This document shows, one piece after another, positions 25,044-33,396 of a stretch of 64,000 nt of DNA. Each line of letters opens with the position of its first letter. The first letter of the stretch is position 1. The notes under the pieces are model-generated. The model saw nothing but the letters and a program-made list of their open reading frames with translations, searched no databases and was not told the origin of the DNA. The position numbers were made by a program, and so were the translations under genes. The stretch comes from Aquabacter sp040755535 (GTDB taxonomy: Bacteria; Pseudomonadota; Alphaproteobacteria; Rhizobiales; Xanthobacteraceae), in NCBI GenBank assembly GCA_040755535.1, contig JBFMAV010000002.1:62001-126000 (forward strand), read 5' to 3'.

Positions 25044-25380
25044 TTCCTAAGGGTGCGCCTCGCGAAGGATCCAGTCAATCCGCCCAAGGCATAAGATGCA
25101 ATGCAACATAAATGCCCATCTTATCTTCATTTTACATTCGCACTTGCAGCATTTTTGTTCCACCTCCTTGCGCTTCCGCAGATGCCGGCAGGCCGGTGAC
25201 ATTCACCCAAAGACAAACGCTGCTCACGGCTAAGCAAATCCGCGTGTACATACCCTTGTACAGTTTGACATGGTTCCAATTCAAAATTAGCCTTGCCTTC
25301 AAGTCGGAATCCCGGCGCGGGGCGATCATCGCCCCTCAAAATGTCCCCCGTGCGGGGCGCCCAATCGGAGGTCATCTTCG
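25044..25380. promoter_or_regulatory. Long leader upstream of fdnG
   Basis: These 337 bases contain no gene. TTGACA at 25265-25270 may be a -35 box, with only a weak -10 (TAGCCT at 25288). GTGTACATACCCTTGTACAG forms an imperfect inverted repeat just upstream. GGGGCGA (25319-25325) pairs with TCGCCCC (25329-25335) in the presumed mRNA leader. CGGAGG precedes the ATG. I find no FNR-type box here. Confidence 0.4.
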
Positions 25381-28300
25381 ATGAACATGGAGCTCTCGCG
25401 GCGCCAGTTCTTACGAACGGCGGGTGCGGGTATCGCAGGCACATCCCTCGGCGCGCTTGGCTTTGGCGGCGTCGAAGAGGCGATGGCGAGCGCGATCCGT
25501 CCCTTCAAACTTGTGAATACGACCGAGGTCCGCAACACCTGCACCTATTGCTCGGTCGCCTGCGGCATTCTCATCTTCTCCAAGGGTGATCTGAAAAAGG
25601 GCGAGAAAGCCGAGATTACCCATATCGAAGGTGACGTCGACCATCCGACGAACCGGGGAACGCTCTGCCCGAAAGGCGCAGCCCTGCTCGATATCGTCCA
25701 TTCCAAGCAGCGCCTCTCCTATCCGATGATGCGCAAGGCCGGATCGGACAAGTTCGAGCGCGTGAGTTGGGATGTTGCCCTGGACAAGATTGCGCGGGTC
25801 CTGAAGGACGATCGCGACAAGAATCTGGTCCTGAAAAACAATGACGGCGTGCCCGTGAACCGGTGGACCACCACCGGCTTCCTCGCCGCCTCGGCAACGA
25901 CCAATGAAACGGCGTGGTGCACCTATAAGGTGGTGCGCAGCGCCGGAATGGTGGTGTTCGACAATCAGGCGCGCGTTTGACACGGCCCCACGGTGTCCAG
26001 TTTGGGCCCGACTTTTGGCCGTGGTGCGATGACCAATTCGTGGACGGATATCAAGAACACGGATCTCGTGGTCATCATGGGCGGCAATGCCGCCGAGGCG
26101 CATCCGTGTGGTTTTAAGTGGGTCACGGAGGCGAAAGCCACCCGTGGTGCGAAGCTTGTTGTCGTCGATCCGCGCTTCACGCGGTCCGCGGCAGTGGCGG
26201 ACTATTATGCGCCGATCCGTCAGGGAGCGGACATCGCCTTCCTGCTCGGCGTCATCAACTACTGCATGCAGAACAACAAGGTGCAGTGGGAGTATGTGAA
26301 AGCCTTCACCAATGCCGCCTTCCTCGTGAAGGATGGCTTCTCCTACCAGGATGGCCTCTTCACGGGTTACGACGAAAGCAAGCGGGACTATAACCGGTCG
26401 ACCTGGGACTACCAGATCGGTCCGGACGGCTATGCCATGGTCGATGAGACCTTGCAGAACCCCCGCTGCGTCTGGAACCTGCTGAAGGAACACGTTTCCA
26501 TCTACACGCCGGACATGGTCTCGCGCATCACCGGCACGCCCAAGGACAAGTTCCTGAAGGTGTGCGAGATGATCGCGGAAACGTCGACGCCCACCAAGAC
26601 GATGACGTCCATGTACGCGTTGGGATGGACGCAGCATTCCAAGGGCTCCCAGAACATCCGCTGCATGGCGATGCTCCAGCTTATCCTGGGCAATATCGGC
26701 GTGCGCGGCGGCGGCATGAATGCGTTGCGCGGTCACTCCAACATCCAGGGGCTGACCGACATCGGGCTTATGTCCAACCTGATCCCCGGCTACATGACCC
26801 TGCCGACGGAAAAGGAAGCCGATTTCGCCACCTACATGTCGACCCGGGGATTCAAGCCCCTGCGGCCGAACCAGATGAGCTACTGGCAGAACTACAAGAA
26901 GTTCTTCGTCAGTTTCCAGAAGGCCATGTGGGGTGCGGCGGCCACGCCGGAGAACAACTTCGCCTACGACTATCTGCCCAAGCTCGATGTGCCGGCCTAT
27001 GACGTGCTGCGCGCATTCGAGCTGATGAACCAGGGCAAGATGAACGCCTATGTCTGCCAGGGCTTCAACCCCCTGCAGGCGTTCCCCAACAAGGCGAAGC
27101 TGGCCTCCGCTCTGTCGAAGCTCAAGCTGCTGGTCATCATGGACCCGCTGGAGACGGAGACCGCGCGGTTCTGGGAAAACCACGGCATCTACAATGATGT
27201 GGACCCGGCCAAGATCCAGACCGAGGTCATCCAGCTTCCCACGACCTGCTTCGCCGAGGACGAAGGCGCGCTGGTGAATTCGGGGCGCTGGCTGCAATGG
27301 CACTGGCCGGCCGGCTCGCCTCCCGGCGAGGCCAAGACCGACGTGTGGATCATGTCGCAGATCCATCTGCGGCTGAAGGATCTGTACGCCAAGGAAGGCG
27401 GCGCCTTCCCCGATCCGATCCTGAACCTCACCTGGAACTATAAGGACGCCCACGAGCCGACCGCGGCGGAACTCGCCAAGGAAATGAACGGCTATGTGGT
27501 CTCCGACGTGGCCGATCCGAACGATCCCACGAAAAAGCTCCTGGAGGCCGGAAAACAGGTGGCGACATTCGGCGTCCTGCGCGACGACGGGTCAACCGCC
27601 TGCGGCAACTGGATCTATTCCGGCTCGTTCACCGAGGCGGGGAACATGATGGCGCGCCGGGACAATTCCGATCCCGACGACACGGGCGCCTATCTGAAAT
27701 GGGCGTTCGCATGGCCGGCCAACCGGCGCATCATCTATAACCGCGCCTCGGCCGACATCAACGGCAAGCCCTGGGACGAAACCCGCAAACTCCTGTGGTG
27801 GGACGGCAGCAAGTGGACGGGCTACGATGTCCCCGACATCGCGCCCACCGCCAAGCCGCAGGATGTGGGCCCCTTCATCATGAACCCGGAAGGCGTGTCC
27901 CGCCTGTTCACCCGGGGCATGATGCGCGACGGGCCATTCCCGGTGCATTACGAGCCGTTCGAGAGCCCGGTCGCCAACGTGATCGCCCCGAAAGTCCGGG
28001 GCAATCCGGTCGCCCGCGTGTTCAAGGACGACTTTGCCCAGTTCGCGGAGGTGGGTTCGAAAGAATTCCCCTATGCCGCGACCTCCTATCGGCTCACGGA
28101 GCATTTCCACTACTGGACGAAGAACAACCATGTGAACTCTGTTCTTCAGCCGGAATTCTTCGTGGAAATTTCCGAGCAGCTGGCCAAGGAGAAGGGCATC
28201 GCCAATGCCGGCTGGGTCAAGGTGTCGTCCAAGCGCGGCAACGTGCTTGCAAAAGCCTATGTGACCAAGCGCATCCGGCCGCTCACGGTGGATGGGAAGA

Positions 28301-28467
28301 CGGTGCATATCGTCGGCATCCCGATCCATTGGGGCTTCGTCGGGGCGGCCAAGAAGGGCTTCCCGGCCAATGTGCTGACGCCCTTCGTGGGCGATGCCAA
28401 CATCGAGACGCCTGAGTTCAAGGCGTTCTGCGTCAATATCGAGCCCGCAATCGGGCCGGTGGCTTGA
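25381..28467 (+). CDS. fdnG: Formate dehydrogenase-N/O alpha subunit, selenocysteine at codon 200
   Basis: The frame is continuous from ATG 25381 to TGA 28467 except for one TGA at 25978-25980, codon 200, read as selenocysteine: Q-A-R-V-U-H-G-P-T-V. This is the exact position of Sec in FdnG/FdoG, the ligand of the molybdenum bis-MGD centre. The protein is 1028 residues. It starts with a Tat signal (S-R-R-Q-F-L-R), followed by the 4Fe-4S motif C-T-Y-C-S-V-A-C (about residues 55-62). It oxidises periplasmic formate to CO2 and passes electrons to FdnH and FdnI. A SECIS hairpin directly follows the UGA, and sel genes lie downstream. Confidence 0.96.
25991..26010 (+). promoter_or_regulatory. SECIS element of fdnG
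   Basis: Starting 10 bases after the UGA, a hairpin forms. C-G-G (25991-25993) pairs with C-C-G (26008-26010), T25994 is bulged, and GTCCA (25995-25999) pairs with TGGGC (26003-26007) around the loop GTT. A bulged U below a 5-base-pair stem capped by a loop with G-U is the pattern SelB recognises in E. coli fdhF and fdnG mRNAs. The hairpin is also coding sequence. Confidence 0.85.
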
Positions 28468-28481
28468 GGGAGGTCGTCAGC

Positions 28482-29423
28482 ATGTTTCCCCCAGCCCCAA
28501 ATCCTCCGATCACCCCGACCCCCGAGCGCTTCGGGGAGAAGGACCTGGTCCGCAAGTCGGCGTCCACCATCACGCCGGCTTCCCCCCGCCAGACCGAAGT
28601 GGCCAAGCTCATCGACGTGTCGAAGTGCATTGGCTGCAAGGCCTGCCAGGCGGCGTGCCTTGAGTGGAACAATCTCGACGAGACGATCGGGACCTTCAAC
28701 GGCACCTATACCAACCCGCCGGACCTCACTCCGGCCTCCTTCACGCTGATGCGGTTCACCGAATGGGTGAATCCCGAAACCGACAATCTGGAATGGCTCA
28801 TCCGCAAGGATGGCTGCATGCATTGCGAGGATCCGGGCTGCCTCAAGGCCTGTCCGGCGCCCGGCGCCATCGTGCAATATTCCAACGGAATCGTGGATTT
28901 CATTCACGACAACTGCATCGGCTGCGGCTATTGCGTGAAGGGCTGCCCCTTCAACATTCCGCGCATCTCAAAGGTCGATAACAAGGCCTATAAGTGCACC
29001 TTGTGTTCCGACCGCGTGGCGGTGGGCCAGTGGCCCGCCTGCGCCAAGGCGTGCCCCACCCAGGCCATCGCCTTCGGCACCAAGGACGAGATGAAGAAGT
29101 GGGCCGACGGCCGCATCACGGATCTCAAGTCTCGCGGCTATAAGAATGCGGGCCTTTATGACCCGCCCGGCGTCGGCGGCACGCACGTCATGTATGTGCT
29201 CCAGCATGCCGACAAGCCGGAGATCTATGCCGGCCTGCCGAAGAACCCGACCATCAGTCCCGTGGTGGAATTGTGGAAGGGCGCCACGAAGTATTTCGGC
29301 TTCGCGGTGATCGGCTTCGCGGCTGTGGCCGGCGTGTTCCACCATCTCGTCGCGGGGCCAAACAAGGTCTCCGCCGAGGATGAGGAAAACGCCGAGAAGC
29401 TGGCGGGAGGCGGACGCTCATGA
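28482..29423 (+). CDS. fdnH: Formate dehydrogenase beta (iron-sulfur) subunit
   Basis: The 313-residue protein has four ferredoxin-type cysteine clusters: C-I-G-C-K-A-C-Q-A-A-C, C-M-H-C-E-D-P-G-C-L-K-A-C, C-I-G-C-G-Y-C-V-K-G-C and C-T-L-C-S-D-R. These give four 4Fe-4S centres carrying electrons from FdnG to FdnI. One C-terminal membrane helix (about residues 268-288) anchors it. It starts 14 bases after fdnG with GGGAGGT upstream of the ATG; a TTG at 28464 would overlap fdnG. The following gene overlaps its stop (ATGA). Confidence 0.95.
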   Translation: MFPPAPNPPITPTPERFGEKDLVRKSASTITPASPRQTEVAKLIDVSKCIGCKACQAACLEWNNLDETIGTFNGTYTNPPDLTPASFTLMRFTEWVNPETDNLEWLIRKDGCMHCEDPGCLKACPAPGAIVQYSNGIVDFIHDNCIGCGYCVKGCPFNIPRISKVDNKAYKCTLCSDRVAVGQWPACAKACPTQAIAFGTKDEMKKWADGRITDLKSRGYKNAGLYDPPGVGGTHVMYVLQHADKPEIYAGLPKNPTISPVVELWKGATKYFGFAVIGFAAVAGVFHHLVAGPNKVSAEDEENAEKLAGGGRS

Positions 29424-30109
29424 GCAAGCCGTATGACGTGGAAACCGGCGACGGGGTGCATCGCGGGCACCCCGTCATCGTGGACCGCTACACACTGGCG
29501 GCCCGCATCAACCATTGGGTCACGGCCATTAGCCTGATCCTGCTCGCCTTGTCCGGCATGGCGCTGTTCAGCCCGCAGCTCTATTTCCTCACCGCTTTGT
29601 TCGGCGGAGGCCAGCTCACCCGCGCCATCCATCCCTGGATCGGCGTGGTGCTGTTCTTTTCCTTCCTGGGGCTGTTCCTGCGCTTCTGGAAGGCCAACCT
29701 CTGGAAGAGCGAAGACGGCACCTGGCTGCGGCGCATCCGCGATGTGATCGGCGGGCACGAGGAAAAGCTTCCAGAGCTGGGGAAATACAATGCTGGCCAG
29801 AAGTTCGTCTTCTGGGCCATGTCGTTCCTCATCGTGGTGCTGATCTCCAGCGGCATCGCGGTTTGGGACCAGTATTTCTACGAGTTCACGACCATTCCGC
29901 AGAAGCGGGTGGCGATCCTGGTGCATGCTCTGGCGGCCATTGCCATCATCTGCGTGTGGATCATCCACGTGTATGCCGCGATCTGGGTGCGCGGGACCAT
30001 TTCCGCCATGACCAAGGGACAGGTCACGGGCGGATGGGCCTGGCGCCACCATCGCAAATGGCTGCGCGAACTGGTGGGACGTCGTCCGGGTGGTACACCG
30101 GCAGAGTGA
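29420..30109 (+). CDS. fdnI: Formate dehydrogenase gamma subunit (cytochrome b556)
   Basis: The 229-residue protein has four membrane helices and the histidines expected to bind two b haems (R-I-N-H-W-V-T-A in helix 1, A-I-H-P-W-I-G in helix 2, I-I-H-V-Y-A-A in helix 4). It passes electrons from FdnH to quinone at the inner membrane. It overlaps fdnH by 4 bases, so the subunits are translationally coupled. Confidence 0.95.
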   Translation: MSKPYDVETGDGVHRGHPVIVDRYTLAARINHWVTAISLILLALSGMALFSPQLYFLTALFGGGQLTRAIHPWIGVVLFFSFLGLFLRFWKANLWKSEDGTWLRRIRDVIGGHEEKLPELGKYNAGQKFVFWAMSFLIVVLISSGIAVWDQYFYEFTTIPQKRVAILVHALAAIAIICVWIIHVYAAIWVRGTISAMTKGQVTGGWAWRHHRKWLRELVGRRPGGTPAE

Positions 30110-30151
30110 CGTTCCACCCCATCTCGCGTGACGCAGATGGAATGAACATTC

Positions 30152-30178
30152 GAACCGGCAGGCGCGGCCTGCCGGTTC
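30152..30178 (+). terminator. Strong hairpin between fdnI and fdhE
   Basis: GAACCGGCAGGC (30152-30163) pairs perfectly with GCCTGCCGGTTC (30167-30178) around 3 bases. There is no T tract after it. It may stabilise the fdnGHI mRNA 3' end or partly terminate before the fdhE-sel genes. Confidence 0.55.
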
Positions 30179-30251
30179 TCGCATGGTAGAGTGCAGCCTT
30201 GCTGCGGATGACTTTCAGCACCACGTGACCCGTGGGGTTCGTGAGGATGGC

Positions 30252-31169
30252 ATGTCGGATTTCACAAGCGTTCAGCCTGATCCCTCGCAGATCGGCGGCA
30301 TTGCCCAGCCGCCTTATGCCCTGCCTCCGGACCCGTATACGCTGTTCGATACGCGCGCCCGCCGCTTGGCAGCCCTGGCGGAAGCGAGCGACCTGGGACC
30401 CTACCTCCTCTTTCTCTCCGCCCTCTCCCGCGTCCAGCGCGATATCCTGGCGACTCTGCCGCCTGTCGAGGGGCCGGATGATGACATGATCGCGCGCGCG
30501 AGCGAGTTCGCGATGCCGCCTCTGGATCGCGGCCGGTTCACGCTGGATGCGGCCTTCGAGGCCACACTGGAGCAATTGCTGGCTGGCGCTGATGCGATCG
30601 AAAAGCCTGCGCCCGCGGCCGACGCTTTAGACCGGGTCATGCGCGCAGGCCCCGCGGCACGCGATGCCATGGTGCGGGGCGTATTGGCCGATTCCCTGCC
30701 TGCTGAAAGCCTTGCCGAACATCTGTATGTGACATGTGCCCTTCAGGTGCATTTCGCGCGGCTCGCCGCCACGCTGGATGCCAAGCGACTGGCGCGTATC
30801 GCAGAGGGAGCGTGCCCCTGCTGCGGAGGGCCGCCCATGGCGAGCCTCATCGTCGACTGGCCGAGCGCGCCCGGCGCGCGCTATTGCGCTTGTGCGCTAT
30901 GCGGCACGTTGTGGAACCATGTTCGCGTGCGCTGCGTCGCCTGCGGCTCCACCAAGGGCATCGGCCTCCAGGAAGTCGAGGGCGGAAACGGCGCGGTGAA
31001 GGCGGAGACCTGCGACGAATGCCGGTCCTATGTGAAGGTTCTCTACCAGGGCAAGGATCTCGCCGTGGACCCGTTCGCGGACGACGTCGCCTCCCTGGGC
31101 CTGGATCTGCTCATGCGGGCCGGGCCATATCGCCGGGCCGCCTATAATCCCTTCCTGCTGGGGTTCTGA
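30252..31169 (+). CDS. fdhE: Formate dehydrogenase accessory protein FdhE
   Basis: The 305-residue protein has a helical N-terminal half and a C-terminal rubredoxin-like metal-binding half with four C-x-x-C motifs: C-P-C-C-G-G, C-A-L-C, C-V-A-C-G-S and C-D-E-C. FdhE binds the immature catalytic subunit and is needed for activity of Tat-exported respiratory formate dehydrogenases. The ATG at 30252 is preferred over an upstream start at 30183. It is followed by selA after 6 bases. Confidence 0.92.
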   Translation: MSDFTSVQPDPSQIGGIAQPPYALPPDPYTLFDTRARRLAALAEASDLGPYLLFLSALSRVQRDILATLPPVEGPDDDMIARASEFAMPPLDRGRFTLDAAFEATLEQLLAGADAIEKPAPAADALDRVMRAGPAARDAMVRGVLADSLPAESLAEHLYVTCALQVHFARLAATLDAKRLARIAEGACPCCGGPPMASLIVDWPSAPGARYCACALCGTLWNHVRVRCVACGSTKGIGLQEVEGGNGAVKAETCDECRSYVKVLYQGKDLAVDPFADDVASLGLDLLMRAGPYRRAAYNPFLLGF

Positions 31170-31175
31170 GGAGCG

Positions 31176-32621
31176 ATGACGGCGCCCTCCAGTTCCCCTC
31201 CCACCTTGTGCCCGCCGGCGCACGAGATTGCGGACGCCCTGCGTGCCCTGCCTGCGGTGGATGTGGTGCTGAAGGCCGCAAGCGCCGGCATCGAACGCCA
31301 TGGGCGGGTGGCAATGACGCGCGCCATCCGCGAAGCCTTGGATGCCGCGCGAGCCGATCTGCGCGCCGGACGGAACGCCCCGCGCACGGCGGACGCCCTT
31401 GCCCGGCACGCGTGCGATGCCCTTGATGGGGCTGCGCGCCCCTCGCTCCAGCCGGTCCTTAACCTGACCGGCACAGTCCTCCATACAAACCTCGGTCGCG
31501 CCCTCCTCGCTGAGGAGGCGATCGAGGCCGCAACTGCTGCCATGCGCGAGGCGGTCACGCTCGAATATGACGTGACCACCGGACGGCGCGGCGAGCGCGA
31601 CGACCATGTGCGGGCGCTGTTATGCGACCTCACCGGCGCGGAAGACGCGACGGTGGTGAACAACAATGCCGCCGCCGTGCTCCTGGTTCTGAACACGCTC
31701 GCCGCCGGAAAGGACAGCCTTGTGTCGCGCGGCGAGCTGATCGAGATTGGCGGCGCCTTCCGCATGCCTGACATCATGGCGCGGGCCGGCACGCGGCTGG
31801 TGGAGGTGGGAACAACCAACCGCACCCACCTCAGGGACTACGCCGCCGCCATTGGTCCGCAGACCGGTCTCGCGGTGAAGGTTCACACCTCCAATTACCG
31901 GATCGAGGGCTTCACGGCCGAGGTGCCGGCGAAGGATCTCTCCCAGCTTGCTCACGGGCACGACGTGCCGGTGTTTCACGACCTTGGCTCCGGCACCCTG
32001 TGCGACCTCGCGCGGTACGGCCTCGCGCATGAGCCCACCGTGCGCGAATGCGTTGCGGACGGGGCGGATGTCGTCACTTTCTCGGGCGACAAGCTGCTGG
32101 GGGGGCCTCAGACGGGCTTCATCGTGGGGCGCCGGGACCTCATCGCGGCGATCAACAAGAACCCCATGAAGCGGGCGCTGCGGGTGGACAAGATCCGTCT
32201 CGCCGCTTTGGAGGCCACCCTCAAGCTTTATGCGGACCCTGATCGGCTAGCCCAGCGGCTGCCCACCTTGCGGCTCCTGGCGCGCACCGGCGCGGAGCTG
32301 GAGGCGGTCGCCCGTCGACTCGCGCCGGATGTGCAAGCCTGTCTTGGACGCCACTTCGATGTGGTGCCGACACCCTGCCGCAGCCAGATCGGTTCGGGCG
32401 CCCTGCCCACGGAAACCCTTTCCAGCTTTGGCCTCGCCTTGCGCCCGCAGGCCGGCGGCGGCGCGGCGGACGCGCTCGCCGGCGCCCTGCGCAGCCTGCC
32501 GATGCCAATTATCGGGCGCATGGTCGACGGGGCCGTGCTGCTCGACCTGCGCTGCCTAGAGGACGAGACGGCCTTCCTCGCCGCCCTGCGCGCCCTGGAG
32601 TTGCCCCATGGGCTGGCTTAA
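31176..32621 (+). CDS. selA: L-seryl-tRNA(Sec) selenium transferase SelA
   Basis: SelA converts Ser-tRNA(Sec) to Sec-tRNA(Sec) with selenophosphate, using pyridoxal phosphate. The 481-residue protein has N-L-T-G-T-V-L-H-T-N-L-G-R-A (family hallmark), V-N-N-N-A-A-A-V-L-L, S-R-G-E-L-I-E-I-G-G and F-S-G-D-K-L-L-G-G-P-Q, in which K306 forms the Schiff base. The length is normal. A GAGG ribosome site overlaps the fdhE stop region. Its last 14 bases overlap the next gene. Confidence 0.96.
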   Translation: MTAPSSSPPTLCPPAHEIADALRALPAVDVVLKAASAGIERHGRVAMTRAIREALDAARADLRAGRNAPRTADALARHACDALDGAARPSLQPVLNLTGTVLHTNLGRALLAEEAIEAATAAMREAVTLEYDVTTGRRGERDDHVRALLCDLTGAEDATVVNNNAAAVLLVLNTLAAGKDSLVSRGELIEIGGAFRMPDIMARAGTRLVEVGTTNRTHLRDYAAAIGPQTGLAVKVHTSNYRIEGFTAEVPAKDLSQLAHGHDVPVFHDLGSGTLCDLARYGLAHEPTVRECVADGADVVTFSGDKLLGGPQTGFIVGRRDLIAAINKNPMKRALRVDKIRLAALEATLKLYADPDRLAQRLPTLRLLARTGAELEAVARRLAPDVQACLGRHFDVVPTPCRSQIGSGALPTETLSSFGLALRPQAGGGAADALAGALRSLPMPIIGRMVDGAVLLDLRCLEDETAFLAALRALELPHGLA

Positions 32622-33396
32622 CCGCCTGAGAGGCACTTCTCCCCCCTCCCCTGAGACCGAAATGGAGCGGGCACTCGCCGCCGCTCAACAGGGAGATTAC
32701 GCGACCGCGCTCGACATCTGGGAGCGGCTGGCACGCGCGGGCCATGGGCGCGCGCAGAACAATATCGGCGCCTGCTTCGCCGAAGGGCTGGGCGGCCTGA
32801 ACCGCGATCCGGCCTTGGCCGAACGCTGGCTTTCCTTGTCCGCAGCCGCGAGCGATCCCGTGGGTCAGCGGAACCTCGCGGCCCTCTATTTCAAGGGCGA
32901 AGGGGTCGCCCAGGATTATGGCCGCGCCGCCGAGCTTTACCGCGCTGCCGCCGAGCAGGGCGACGGGCCGGCGCAGGACATGCTGAGCTGGATGCTGCTG
33001 GAAGGCGAAGTGGTTCCGTCCGACTTCCCGGCTGCGCGGCACTGGGCACAGTGCGCGGCGGAGCAGGACATCGCATCGTCGATGACTCGGCTCGGCATGC
33101 TCTATCACAATGCGCTGGGCGTGGACCGTGATGCGGTGCGGGCCGCGAACTGGTGGCGTGCCGGGGCAGAGCGCGGCGATGCGGACGGCCAGGCCATGCT
33201 CGGCGCCGCGTATCATCTTGGGGCGGGCGTGCCGCGCGATCCGGTCGTCGCCTATGAGTGGTTGCTGCGCGGCCATGAAGGGGGAAGCGGCCTCGCCGCT
33301 CCCTTCCTTGAAGCGGTGCGCTCCGCCTTATCCCCTGCTCAAGCTATGGACGCTGAAGGTCGCGCGCGCGCGAATCTGCCGGGAGCAGGCACGTGA
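32608..33396 (+). CDS. Sel1-repeat (SLR) protein within the sel operon
   Basis: The 262-residue protein is an array of Sel1-like alpha/alpha repeats. Recurring units such as G-x-G-x-A-Q-N-N-I-G-A-C-F-A-E-G, G-Q-R-N-L-A-A-L-Y-F-K-G-E-G-V-A-Q-D and A-M-L-G-A-A-Y-H-L-G-A-G-V-P-R-D show the A-x-x-x-L-G-x-x-Y-x-x-G-x-G-V pattern. There is no signal peptide, so it is probably a cytoplasmic protein-protein adaptor. (Sel1 is unrelated to selenium by name.) It overlaps selA by 14 bases and selB by 4 (GTGA), so it is embedded in the operon. Confidence 0.85.
   Translation: MGWLNRLRGTSPPSPETEMERALAAAQQGDYATALDIWERLARAGHGRAQNNIGACFAEGLGGLNRDPALAERWLSLSAAASDPVGQRNLAALYFKGEGVAQDYGRAAELYRAAAEQGDGPAQDMLSWMLLEGEVVPSDFPAARHWAQCAAEQDIASSMTRLGMLYHNALGVDRDAVRAANWWRAGAERGDADGQAMLGAAYHLGAGVPRDPVVAYEWLLRGHEGGSGLAAPFLEAVRSALSPAQAMDAEGRARANLPGAGT

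Noticed and set aside
25978..25980. Premature stop or frameshift in fdnG
   Set aside because: The TGA is at the known Sec position, both sides are in the same frame, a SECIS hairpin follows, and selA, B, C and D are present.
25411..27453. 680-codon open frame on the minus strand
   Set aside because: It is antisense to fdnG, rich in His, Arg and Gly, with no family features. It arises from the strong codon bias of the real gene.
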